NCBI GenBank assembly: GCA_024235855.1
Contig: JACKLN010000002.1
Coordinates: 1-64,000 of the forward strand
Length of the DNA stretch: 64,000 bases
Reading direction: 5' to 3'
From: Burkholderiaceae bacterium
Lineage (GTDB): Bacteria > Pseudomonadota > Gammaproteobacteria > Burkholderiales > Burkholderiaceae_C
Part shown: one piece after another, positions 13,123 to 21,277 of the stretch
Numbering within the stretch: position 1 is the first letter of the stretch
Layout: each line of letters begins with the position of its first letter
Made by a program: the position numbers and the translations under genes
Notes under the pieces: model-generated
Database searches by the model: none
Told to the model about the DNA's origin: nothing
Seen by the model: the letters and a program-made list of their open reading frames with translations, nothing else

Positions 13123-13992
13123 TCAAGAGGACAGCCCAGAAGTAGAGACTTCCTGGTTGAAGCTCCTTGGCCTGAACTCCATCGGCGTCAGCTCGTTCAG
13201 CGAGTCATGCGGCCTGAACTCGTTGTAGTCGGCCAGCCATTCGTCGGCGGCCTGTTGCACCTGGCTGACCGCGTTGAACAGCCACGCGTCCAGAACTTCA
13301 TTGCGGAAGCTGCGGTTGAACCGCTCGATGAACGCGTTCTGGTTGGGCTTGCCGGGCTGGATGAACAGCAGCTTCACGCCGTTGCGCTCGGCCCAGTCGA
13401 CGAAGCAGTCGGCGGTCAGCTCCGGGCCGTTGTCCAGGCGAATCGACTCGGGCCTGCCGTAGACCTCGAGCAGCTGATCCAGCACTCGCACCACGCGCGC
13501 CGAAGGGATCGACGTGCCGCACTCGATCCGCAGTGCCTCCCGGTTGCCTTCGTCGATCACGTTCAGCGTCCGGAACGGTCGACCGTCGTAGAGCGTGTCG
13601 CGCATGAAGTCCAGTGCCCAGACGCGGTTGAGCTCGGCGCTCAGCAGCAGCGGCTGCGGTTCGCGCGTGAGCATCCGCCGCTTGGCCTTGCGCTTGAGGT
13701 TCAGGCGCAGCGCGCAGTACACGCGGTAGACGCGTTTGTGATTCCATCCGAAGCCATCCTTGCGCAGCCGGCCGAAGCACTTCCAAAAGCCCCAGCGCGG
13801 GCGCTTCTCCAGCACGGCGTTGATCGCGTCGATCACCGGCGCATCGGCTTGTGATCGATCTGGTGTGGGCCTGTAGAGCGCCGACCGCGACAGGCCCACG
13901 GCCTGGCAGGCTCGTACGCGGGACAGATGGTGTTCGTCCACCAGGATCTGCACCGCCACGCGCCTGGCGGTCGGCGTCACAACTTTCGCGAC
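13123..13992 (-). CDS. IS3-family transposase OrfB (DDE integrase core)
   Basis: About 290 residues with the rve-type core: WALDFMRDTLYDGR (first Asp), SIRLDNGPELTADC (second Asp) and NAFIERFNRSFRNEVLDAW (Glu). A HTH_21 region (RACQAVGLSRSALYR, then PRWGFWKCFGRLRKDG) precedes it. The frame is open far upstream of 13992, but that part reads through orfA in another phase. In this family OrfB is normally made as an OrfAB fusion by programmed -1 frameshifting. The 5' limit given is approximate. Confidence 0.85.
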   Translation of the reverse strand, partial: VAKVVTPTARRVAVQILVDEHHLSRVRACQAVGLSRSALYRPTPDRSQADAPVIDAINAVLEKRPRWGFWKCFGRLRKDGFGWNHKRVYRVYCALRLNLKRKAKRRMLTREPQPLLLSAELNRVWALDFMRDTLYDGRPFRTLNVIDEGNREALRIECGTSIPSARVVRVLDQLLEVYGRPESIRLDNGPELTADCFVDWAERNGVKLLFIQPGKPNQNAFIERFNRSFRNEVLDAWLFNAVSQVQQAADEWLADYNEFRPHDSLNELTPMEFRPRSFNQEVSTSGLSS

Positions 13993-14243
13993 AGGACGTC
14001 CTTGATGGCCGCGTTCTCCAGCGCCAGATCGGCGTACATGCGCTTGAGCCGTGCGTTCTCCGCCTCGAGCTCCTTCACGCGCTTGAGCTCGCTGACCGAC
14101 ATGCCGGCGAACTTGCTCTTCCACTGGTAGTACGTCGCCGTGCTGATGCCGTGCTTGCGGCAGACCTCGGCGACCGGCATGCCGGCATCGCCTTCGCCCA
14201 AGACACCCAGAATCTGGGTCTCCGTGAACCTCGACTTCCTCAT
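13977..14243 (-). CDS. IS3-family transposase OrfA (HTH)
   Basis: The 88-residue protein MRKSRFTETQILGVLGEGD... has the HTH_Tnp_1 pattern (VAEVCRKHGISTATYYQWKSKFAG) followed by a leucine-zipper-like helix (LKRVKELEAENARLKRMYADL). It binds the IS ends. Its 3' end overlaps the start of orfB, which sits in the -1 frame, as expected for OrfAB production. Confidence 0.9.
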   Translation of the reverse strand: MRKSRFTETQILGVLGEGDAGMPVAEVCRKHGISTATYYQWKSKFAGMSVSELKRVKELEAENARLKRMYADLALENAAIKDVLSRKL

Positions 14244-14309
14244 CGCTCTTCCTCGAAGATGCGGAAGTCTCCATTTTCAAGCTGTCCTGCTACAGGGGGA
14301 GCTTACGCC

Positions 14310-14929
14310 CCGGCCGACGCGATCGACAGCAGTCTTCATGTTGTCGTAGATGCCCCGGCGCGCCACGCGGCCCAGCGCAGTAAACGCGCGGGTGTGGGCA
14401 TCGAACAGCATCTCGTGGCCTTGCCCGGGACAGGCCAAGAGCCAGAACGCACGGCTAGCGCACAGCTTCAGGTGCGCGACCTGCAGCCGCTGGTAGACCC
14501 CGCCGAGATGACCAGCGCCTCTTCGCTCCAGTCGAACTGGAACGCTTCGCCGAGCGCGGAGCTCAGCGGCACGTAGGCGTCGCCAACCCCAACACCGCCC
14601 TGGGTCGTGCGCCAGTGCCGGATGTAGTCAGTCAGCCTCGTGTAGCCGCCCTCATACCCCGCGGCCACCAACTGTGCGTGCAGCGCCTTGGCCGTGCGCC
14701 GCTCCTTCTTCGGCCGCCTGACGTCGGCCAGCAGTGCCTCCTGCACCATCTCGAGGTACGGCGTGAGCTTGCTCGGCTCCGCCGACCGCCGGTACTTCGG
14801 CGGCTCGGCGAATCCGATGCGCAGGTACTTGCGCACCGTGTTCCTCGACAGACTCGTCGCCTTGACGATCTCGCGCACCGATTTGCCCTCGCGCCGGTGC
14901 ATGCGCAAGACCATGCCAATCGTGGCCAT
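14310..14929 (-). pseudogene. istA: Truncated, frameshifted istA of an IS21-family element
   Basis: From ATG at 14929 the protein reads MATIGMVLRMHRREGKSVRE with a helix-turn-helix and RNTVRKYLRIGF, then LGEAFQFDWSEEALVI with the first catalytic Asp. Near 14505 the frame shifts. Restoring it gives GGVYQRLQVAHLKLCASRAF and later RRGIYDNMKTAVDRVGRG, including the second catalytic Asp. The gene then stops at the IS3-family end. The rest of istA and all of istB are missing on both sides, so this is a dead remnant. Confidence 0.85.
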
Positions 14930-15055
14930 GGTGATCACTCCTTGTGCCCCCGCCCATCCGCTGTGGATATCTCGGGCAGGGCAGGTTGAACACCTGGGTC
15001 AGTTCTCGGTCGGCACAGGCCTCACAAGGGGGGCAATATTCAGTCGGCGACAACA
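14930..15055 (-). mobile_element. 5' end of the IS21-family remnant
   Basis: Non-coding DNA upstream of istA. It ends at about 15055, where the sequence (minus strand TGTCGCCGACTGAATATTGC) looks like an IS21-family terminus. It abuts the leftover of another IS3-family copy, which it probably interrupted inside orfA. Confidence 0.5.
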
Positions 15056-15132
15056 CCTCGACTTCCTCATCGCTCTTCCTCGAGATGCGGAAGCCTCCAT
15101 TTTCATGCCGTCCTGCCACAGAGTGAGCTTAC
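15056..15132 (-). mobile_element. Remnant of a second IS3-family copy
   Basis: These 77 bases match the right end of the complete IS (14229-14306) with a few differences. They cover the first codons of orfA (MRKSR) and the whole terminal repeat ending in GAGCTTAC. The remaining element is gone. The terminus lies 28 bases from the proposed tadA start. Confidence 0.8.
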
Positions 15133-15160
15133 GTGTGGACTTGTGCGGGACAATCGTTCG

Positions 15161-15721
15161 GTGAGTGCTGATGTGACTACCTTGGATCCGGACGAGATCG
15201 CCATGCGCATGGCGATCGATCAGGCACACAACGCGCTGCTTGTCGGCGAGGTGCCGGTGGGCGCGGTGCTGATGCGGCAAGGGCAGGTGGTCGCCACCGG
15301 CTACAACAGGCCCATTACCACTCACGACCCCACTGGTCACGCCGAGATCGTCGCGCTTCGGCACGGGGCCATGTTGCTCGGCAACTACCGGCTCCCCGAA
15401 TGCGAACTCTTCGTGACGCTGGAGCCGTGCGCGATGTGCGCGATGGCGATGCTGCACGCGCGGCTCAGGCGCGTGGTCTTCGGCGCGCCGGATCCGAAAA
15501 CCGGTGCAGCGGGTGGAGTGCTCAACCTGTTTGCCGAATCGCGGCTCAACCATCACACGCAGGTCGTCGGTGGTGTGCTGGCCGCGCCCTGCGGCTCGCT
15601 GCTTCGGGAGTTCTTCGCCGCCAAGCGCGCCCGACGCAGGTCCGAGCGGCGCTCGCTTTCCGCTGACGAGCCGGCGTCGATCCCGACCGGCGATGCCACC
15701 GAACTGGACAGCGCACCGTGA
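15161..15721 (+). CDS. tadA: tRNA-specific adenosine deaminase TadA
   Basis: TadA converts A34 to inosine in tRNA-Arg(ACG). The zinc and catalytic motifs are present: GHAEIVALR (His plus the proton-shuttling Glu) and LEPCAMCAMAMLHARLRRV. The protein is about 186 residues with a Ser/Arg-rich C-terminal extension. GTG at 15161 is chosen, with GGGA about ten bases upstream; an in-frame GTG at 15143 is the alternative. The upstream 30 kb-side neighbour has been replaced by IS remnants ending at 15132, so the native promoter has probably changed. The stop overlaps the next gene by four bases. Confidence 0.92.
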   Translation: MSADVTTLDPDEIAMRMAIDQAHNALLVGEVPVGAVLMRQGQVVATGYNRPITTHDPTGHAEIVALRHGAMLLGNYRLPECELFVTLEPCAMCAMAMLHARLRRVVFGAPDPKTGAAGGVLNLFAESRLNHHTQVVGGVLAAPCGSLLREFFAAKRARRRSERRSLSADEPASIPTGDATELDSAP

Positions 15722-16626
15722 AACTGACCATCTACTCGCCGGCTGGTGTGGTCTTGAACGCTCCTGCGCTGCGCCTGGCCTGCCGGCGGCTTCGGGCGCT
15801 GGGTTTCGATGCGGCGCTGGACGAGTCGGCCTTGGCTCGGCACCAGCGCTTTGCCGGTGACGACGACATCCGGCTGGCGGCACTGCACCGTGTCGCCGAC
15901 GACGCGCCGTCGGTGGCGATGGCCGCACGTGGTGGCTACGGGCTCATGCGCCTGCTCGACCGTATCGACTGGCGGAGGCTGGCGCGCAGTGTCGAGCGAG
16001 GCACGCGCTGGGTGGGGTACAGCGATCTGACCTGTCTGCAGATGGGGTTGCTCGCGCATGCGAAGCTGTCCAGCTGGGCGGGGCCGCTGGCCGCCGACGA
16101 TTTTGGTCGTGCCGAGGACGCCGGTGGTGTCGACGAAATCACCCGAGACGTCTTCTGCGAGGCGATGCGTGGCGAACTCGAGGCCATCGGCTTCCGCACC
16201 GATGCCGGGCGCGACGGGTTGGCCGTGCGCGGCACCCTTTGGGGTGGCAATCTCGCCACGTTGTGCAGCCTGCTCGGTACGCCGCACTTCCCTCGTATCC
16301 GTGGAGGCGTGCTGTGTATCGAGGAAGTCAACGAGCACCCTTATCGGGTCGAGCGTTGCCTGCTGCAGTTGCTTCAGGCCGGCGTGCTGTCGGCCCAGAA
16401 GGCGGTACTGGTCGGGGCGGTCAGTGCCTGGAAGCCGGTGCCTTCGGACCGCGGCTACACGCTGGCCAAGGCGCTGGCGGCCGTGCAATCACGGACGACA
16501 GTACCGCTGTTGACCGGTTTGCCCTTCGGCCACGTGCCGACCAAGGTCTGCCTGCCCATGGGGCGGCGTGTGGATCTGGTCGTCGAAGGCCGGCAGGCCA
16601 TGTTGGCCTGGGGGCACGGGCACTGA
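15718..16626 (+). CDS. ldcA: LD-carboxypeptidase (peptidase family S66, LdcA-like)
   Basis: The 302-residue protein would cleave the terminal D-Ala of murein tetrapeptides during cell-wall recycling. S66 features are visible: the start MKLTIYSPAG, the substrate-loop SVAMAARGGYGLMRLLD, the nucleophile in RWVGYSDLT, the glutamate block VLCIEEVNEHPYRVER and the histidine in LPFGHVPTK. The GTG start overlaps the tadA stop (GTGA), so the two genes are translationally coupled. S66 also includes the microcin-immunity MccF proteins, but the order and length fit LdcA. Confidence 0.88.
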   Translation: MKLTIYSPAGVVLNAPALRLACRRLRALGFDAALDESALARHQRFAGDDDIRLAALHRVADDAPSVAMAARGGYGLMRLLDRIDWRRLARSVERGTRWVGYSDLTCLQMGLLAHAKLSSWAGPLAADDFGRAEDAGGVDEITRDVFCEAMRGELEAIGFRTDAGRDGLAVRGTLWGGNLATLCSLLGTPHFPRIRGGVLCIEEVNEHPYRVERCLLQLLQAGVLSAQKAVLVGAVSAWKPVPSDRGYTLAKALAAVQSRTTVPLLTGLPFGHVPTKVCLPMGRRVDLVVEGRQAMLAWGHGH

Positions 16627-17021
16627 GCATCGCACCCGTGCGCATCGGCGTCTTGCACCATGCTTGTGCGTTCGCATCCCTGTGTTACAGGGGAGTGTTG
16701 CTTGTGACCAACGCGATGTGACCAGGGGTGTAGGGACTTGTCCCTAAACTCCGGGTCATCGGGTTCGGGCATGGGCCGCTCCCCGACGGTGCGATCCTTT
16801 GAAATCAAGGGGTTCTGGGCGCTTCATCGTGCCTGTGTGATCCCTGGATGTCTGGCGCGGGCAACCGGTCATGGATTTCCCGAGGGAAGGGGCCAAAGCT
16901 GTTCCCGTGACAATCCGACTACATGTTTCGGGCGGACGGTCACGGTCGGTTCACAAAGCCGGCACGCGGATTGCTCCCGCAACTGGGTCTATCGCTCAAC
17001 CTTCCTTCAGGAGTGTGGTTC
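16627..17021. other. Long leader region upstream of the TonB-dependent receptor
   Basis: 395 bases without a convincing gene. It contains the inverted repeat at 16731-16746 and an AGGAG ribosome-binding site at 17009-17013. I looked for a cobalamin-type riboswitch and saw no recognisable conserved core. Confidence 0.6.
16731..16746. promoter_or_regulatory. Inverted repeat TAGGGAC-TT-GTCCCTA
   Basis: Perfect seven-base arms around a two-base spacer, about 275 bases upstream of the receptor start. The shape fits a dimeric regulator site. The binding protein is unknown. Confidence 0.45.
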
Positions 17022-19517
17022 ATGTTCAAGAGGACGAAAGTCTCTGTCGGCGTTCTGCTGGCGATCGGCGGTGCCGTCGCGGCGACGTCGATGCCGACCT
17101 ACGCGCAGAACGCGCAGCGCGTCGAGGTCACCGGTTCGCGTATCAAGCGTGTGGACGCCGAGGGTGCGCTGCCCGTGACGACCATCACGCGCCAGGAACT
17201 CGAAGCCACCGGTGTCACGACCGTGGCCGAGTTCGTCCGGACCCTGCCGTTCGCGCAGGCCGGCAACTTCCGCCCGCAGTCGGGCAGTTCCGCCGCCGGC
17301 TATGCCAGCGCGGACCTGCGTGGTCTGGGCGCCGAGCGGACCCTGATCCTTCTGGACGGTCGCCGTCTGCCGAAGGCACCTCAAGTCGGCTCGTCCAGTG
17401 ACATGAACTCGATCCCGATGGCGGCGGTCGAGCGCGTCGAGATCCTGACCGACGGCGCCTCCGCCATCTACGGCTCCGACGCCATCGGTGGCGTGATCAA
17501 CTTCATCACGCGCAAGGACTATCAGGGCGCCGAGTTCACGGTGGGCTACACCGATCCGGTGACCGACGGTGGCAGCAAGCGCGAGGTTTCCGCGATCCTG
17601 GGTCTGTCGGGTGACAAGGGCCGGGTGCTGGGCGGCTTCACCAACACCAAGCGCGGCATGGTCTTCACCAGCCAGCGCCCCTGGGGCCAGTCGCTGGGCG
17701 CGACGGTGTTCGGCAACAACGCGTATGTGCTGTCCAGCGGCGCCTATGTGCCGCTGCCCGGCCCGGATGGCACCTGCGAAGGCATTGGCGCCAACTTCTA
17801 CACCAACTCCGGTGGTCTGTGCTCGTTCAACTTCAACGCCGTGGCGGCGGACGAGCAGGAAATCGAGAACATGGCCGTGTTCGTCCGCGGCGAGTACCAG
17901 TTCAGCCCTGACTGGTCGGTCTACGTCAACACCTCGGTCAGCCGCGTCGACAGCTTCGGCCGCTACGCCCCGGTGCCGGGTGCCGTGCTGCTGAACAGCT
18001 CCAGCCCCGCCAACCCGCTGGGCGAGGACATCCTGCTGCTGCACCGCTATGCGGCCGCCGGCAACCGCGACGACTTCTCGACCAACAACCTGTACGACCT
18101 GGGTGCTGGCATCCGCGGCGTGGTCGCCGACAAGATCGACGTCGAGTTCGGCGCGCGCATGACCGAATCGGTCTTCAAGCGCCTGGGCTACAACTACATC
18201 GTCGCGTCGCAGGCGCAGACCGCCATCAACAACGGCGACTATGTGCCCACCGATCCGTACAACGCGTCCGAGGACGTGCTGAACTCGATCAAGGCCACGA
18301 TCAGCCGCGACGCCATCTACAACATCAAGGAGGTCTACGCCAACGCGTCGATGCCGATCTTCAAGATGGGTGGGGGCGACGCTGCGGTCTACCTGGGTAT
18401 CGAACACCGCGAGGAGACCTACAAGGACCAGTACGACTCCCTGTCGGAAGCCGGTGAGATCCTCGGTTCCGCCGGCAACTCCGCCGGCGGTGGCCGCAAG
18501 GTCTCGGCGCTGTCCGGTGAACTGCTGTTCCCGATTTCCAGCGTGCTGGAGGCCAGCCTCTCGGCCCGCTACGAGGACTACTCCGACTACGGCAGCGATT
18601 TCTCGCCGAAGGCGTCGGTCAAGTTCAAGCCGATGCCCAACCTGGCGTTGCGCGCCTCGGTGGGCAAGGGCTTCCGCGCCCCGAGCCTGGACATCCTGAC
18701 CCAGAAGACCACGTTCTCGGCCGAGTCGATCACCGACCCGCGCACCTGCGCGGCGCTGCCTTGCACGGACAGTGCCATCCAGCGTGACACCTTCTTCACG
18801 GCCAACCCCTCGCTGAGCTCCGAGAAGTCGACCCAGTTCTCGGTCGGCGCCCTGTGGGACGTGACCTCCAGCCTGAGCGTCAAGGTCGACTACTGGAGCA
18901 TCAAGATCGACGACCTGATCACGACGATCGGCGCGCAGACGCTGGTCGACCGTGACAACGGCGACGATCCGCTGCCGATCCCGGCTGGCCTGGGCGTGAC
19001 CCGCAACCCGTTGACGGGCGCCATCCAGTCCATCCTGGCCGGCTATGCGAACGAAGGCACTCTGAAGACCGACGGTCTCGACCTCAACATCAAGTTCCGC
19101 TGGGCGGCGAGCAACGCAGGCAGGTTCAGTCACGACCTGACCTGGGCTCACATGATGAAGTACGAGACCAACGGCGAGGACGAGGCGGGCGATCAGGGTC
19201 TGCCGAAGGACCGGTTCACGCTCGCGAACTCGTGGACGATGGGTCCCTTCGAGGCATCCTGGAACGTCAACTACATCGGCAAGAACGGCACCGTGCTGTC
19301 TTCCGGCGTGGATCGTCGCACCGATGCCTACACGACTCACGACGTGCAGGTGGCCTGGTCGCCGTCGTTCGTCAAGGGTGCCAAGCTGACGCTGGGTGCG
19401 TTGAACCTGACGGACGAGCAGCCGCAGCTGATCCGCTACGACGGCCGCAACTTCAACTTCTACCTGTACGATTCGTACGGCCGGCAGGTCTACGTCAAGT
19501 ACACGCAGTCGTTCTGA
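17022..19517 (+). CDS. TonB-dependent outer-membrane receptor
   Basis: The 831-residue protein has a signal peptide (KVSVGVLLAIGGAVAATSM, cleavage near AQNA). A plug domain spans residues about 35-150 (RVEVTGSRIKR, LRGLGAERTLILLDGRR, VERVEILTDGASAIYGSDAIGGVINFI) and a long beta-barrel ends in the aromatic C-terminus YVKYTQSF. It takes up a large ligand using TonB energy; the ligand is unknown. The ATG at 17022 has AGGAG eight bases upstream. No heme, B12 or siderophore gene lies nearby; the next gene is a TPR-sulfotransferase, a pairing seen for this receptor class in other proteobacteria. A terminator follows. Confidence 0.9.
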   Translation: MFKRTKVSVGVLLAIGGAVAATSMPTYAQNAQRVEVTGSRIKRVDAEGALPVTTITRQELEATGVTTVAEFVRTLPFAQAGNFRPQSGSSAAGYASADLRGLGAERTLILLDGRRLPKAPQVGSSSDMNSIPMAAVERVEILTDGASAIYGSDAIGGVINFITRKDYQGAEFTVGYTDPVTDGGSKREVSAILGLSGDKGRVLGGFTNTKRGMVFTSQRPWGQSLGATVFGNNAYVLSSGAYVPLPGPDGTCEGIGANFYTNSGGLCSFNFNAVAADEQEIENMAVFVRGEYQFSPDWSVYVNTSVSRVDSFGRYAPVPGAVLLNSSSPANPLGEDILLLHRYAAAGNRDDFSTNNLYDLGAGIRGVVADKIDVEFGARMTESVFKRLGYNYIVASQAQTAINNGDYVPTDPYNASEDVLNSIKATISRDAIYNIKEVYANASMPIFKMGGGDAAVYLGIEHREETYKDQYDSLSEAGEILGSAGNSAGGGRKVSALSGELLFPISSVLEASLSARYEDYSDYGSDFSPKASVKFKPMPNLALRASVGKGFRAPSLDILTQKTTFSAESITDPRTCAALPCTDSAIQRDTFFTANPSLSSEKSTQFSVGALWDVTSSLSVKVDYWSIKIDDLITTIGAQTLVDRDNGDDPLPIPAGLGVTRNPLTGAIQSILAGYANEGTLKTDGLDLNIKFRWAASNAGRFSHDLTWAHMMKYETNGEDEAGDQGLPKDRFTLANSWTMGPFEASWNVNYIGKNGTVLSSGVDRRTDAYTTHDVQVAWSPSFVKGAKLTLGALNLTDEQPQLIRYDGRNFNFYLYDSYGRQVYVKYTQSF

Positions 19518-19563
19518 CGGCGTCGCGATGGTCCGGGGGCCTCGGCCCCCGGCCTCTGCAACG

Positions 19564-19587
19564 AAGGGGCCTTTCGGGCCCCTTTTT
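19564..19587 (+). terminator. Rho-independent terminator after the TonB-dependent receptor
   Basis: AAGGGGCC and GGCCCCTT form an eight-base stem around a TTTCG loop, continuing into a run of five T. Confidence 0.9.
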
Positions 19588-19619
19588 CATTTCATCGTTC
19601 AATCCCATCGGATCACGGC

Positions 19620-21182
19620 ATGTCCTCCCCTGAACTGGCGCTCTGGCAACGGGCGGAAGACGCAGCGGCCAACGAGCGTTGGGACGAGGCTCGGCAGGGC
19701 TACCAACGGCTGAGTGCGCACCCGGACTGGGTCGTCCCGGCGCAATTGCGGCTGTCTGGCCTGGCCCAGCTGCAGGGGCGGCTTACGGAGGCTGCCGAGG
19801 CCATCCTGGTGGCTGCCGCCGGTGTGCAGGACGAAGCGCCACTGGCCGTTGCCGTCATCCGGCAGGCCTTCGACCTCGGCGAGATCGAGGCCGGCCTGCG
19901 CGTGGCTGTCGATCCTGTGATCGCGCGATCGACGCAGCCTGAGATCCTTGTCGAGGCTGCCCGCCTGTTGTGCGACCAGTCGCTGCCCGAGCCGGCCCTC
20001 CCGCTGCTCGAAGCCGCTGCGGGCGCCGGTGCACGCACCCCCGAGCTGTTCCACCTCTTGGGCGTGGCCCGCATGTTCGCTGGCGATCTGGCGGCCGCCG
20101 AAAGCGCCTTCGAATTCTGCCTGCGCCTGAATCGCGACGAGGTGTCGGCGCACTACCTGCTGTCGGGCCTGGCGCGCCAGCGACCTGGCCGCGACCATGT
20201 GGACCGACTGCGTGCGACGCTGGACCGGCTGGGCCCGCAGCATGCCGGGACCCCCTTGATCCACTATGCGCTCTTCAAGGAACTCGACGACCTGGGGCAG
20301 GACGAGGCCGCGTGGTCGGCACTGGCCGAGGGCATGGTGCGGCGCAGAAGGCAGGTCGATCACGACCCGGAGGCCGACAGCGCCCTGTTCAGCCAGTTGC
20401 ACGAGGTGGTGCCGGGCGAAGACGACGCGCGCAGTCAGCCGTCCGGGCCATGCCCGATCTTCATCGTAGGGATGCCGCGGTCGGGCACCACGCTGCTGGA
20501 GCGCATCCTGGGCAGTCATCCGCAGGTGAGCGACGCCGGCGAACTGCGCGACTTCGGGTTCCAGGCACGCTGTCTCACGGGTTGCCTCGGTGGGCTGGAT
20601 ACCGATGTCGCGCTGGCCCGTGCACTGCAAGGCTGGCGCGACTGGGGTCGATTGGGTCGCCAGTACCTGTCGCACACGCAGTGGCGCGCGCGGGGCCGCG
20701 CGTTCTACACCGACAAGATGCCGGTGAACTACCTGAACCTCGGCTGGATCGCGAAGGCGCTGCCGCACGCGAAGTTTCTGCACATGGTGCGCGACCCGAT
20801 GGACGTGTGCTTTTCCAACCTCAAGCAGCTGTTTGCGCCCGGCAACGCGCACAGCTTCGACCTCCTGGAGATGGCGGACCACTTTGTCCGCTATCGCGCG
20901 CTGATGGCGCATTGGCACGACGCGTTTCCAGGCCGCGTGCTGGATGTCGAATACGATGCGTTGGTCCACGAGCCGGCGGTGGTGGCGCAGCGCGTGCTGG
21001 CGTTCTGCGGGCTGCCTTGGGATCCGTCGGTGGTGGCCATCGAGTCACGCCAGGGTGTGGTGGCGACAGCCAGCATGGTGCAGGTGCGCGAGGGCATCCA
21101 TCAGCGCTACGTGGGGCAGTGGCGGCGCTATGCGACTCAGCTCGAGCCCATGCGTGCCAGGCTCGCCGTGGCGGGCCTTTAG
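19620..21182 (+). CDS. TPR-repeat sulfotransferase family protein
   Basis: The 520-residue protein has an N-terminal half of TPR-like helices (WQRAEDAAANERWDEARQGY, ELFHLLGVARMFAGDLAAAESAF) and a C-terminal sulfotransferase domain. The PAPS 5'-phosphosulfate loop is IVGMPRSGTTLLERIL near residue 283, and the 3'-phosphate motif is HMVRDPMDVCFSN near residue 387. It should transfer sulfate from PAPS to an acceptor that cannot be deduced. It lies about 100 bases after the receptor gene, behind a terminator, so it probably has its own promoter. Confidence 0.88.
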   Translation: MSSPELALWQRAEDAAANERWDEARQGYQRLSAHPDWVVPAQLRLSGLAQLQGRLTEAAEAILVAAAGVQDEAPLAVAVIRQAFDLGEIEAGLRVAVDPVIARSTQPEILVEAARLLCDQSLPEPALPLLEAAAGAGARTPELFHLLGVARMFAGDLAAAESAFEFCLRLNRDEVSAHYLLSGLARQRPGRDHVDRLRATLDRLGPQHAGTPLIHYALFKELDDLGQDEAAWSALAEGMVRRRRQVDHDPEADSALFSQLHEVVPGEDDARSQPSGPCPIFIVGMPRSGTTLLERILGSHPQVSDAGELRDFGFQARCLTGCLGGLDTDVALARALQGWRDWGRLGRQYLSHTQWRARGRAFYTDKMPVNYLNLGWIAKALPHAKFLHMVRDPMDVCFSNLKQLFAPGNAHSFDLLEMADHFVRYRALMAHWHDAFPGRVLDVEYDALVHEPAVVAQRVLAFCGLPWDPSVVAIESRQGVVATASMVQVREGIHQRYVGQWRRYATQLEPMRARLAVAGL

Positions 21183-21277
21183 GCGCTCGCGTGGCGTCGG
21201 ATTGCTGCGCCCTTGGGTATCACCAACCGAACGCCGGGATCCCCGAGCGCAGGAGCGTCTCGCGTCAGCCGCCGGGT

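Larger units (their letters stand above)
13107..14309 (-). mobile_element. IS3-family insertion sequence
   Basis: Imperfect terminal inverted repeats of about 43 bases (13110-13152 and 14264-14306, outermost GTAAGCT and AGCTTAC, extendable by three bases on each side) flank orfA and orfB in the usual IS3 overlap. Both reading frames look intact, so the element may be functional. I see no target-site duplication: the left flank is truncated cassette DNA and the right flank is istA, which implies a later deletion beside the element. Confidence 0.85.

Noticed and set aside
13100..14312. Target-site duplication of the IS3-family element
   Set aside because: The bases flanking both ends do not match as a direct repeat; the extra GGCG/CGCC is inverted and reads as part of the terminal repeats.
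16627..17021. Cobalamin or other riboswitch upstream of the TonB-dependent receptor
   Set aside because: The leader length is suggestive, but I could not find a B12-box-like core or a pairing terminator.
17007..19340. 777-codon open frame opposite the TonB-dependent receptor
   Set aside because: A mirror effect of high-GC codon use. The plus strand has signal peptide, plug and barrel motifs; the minus frame has none.
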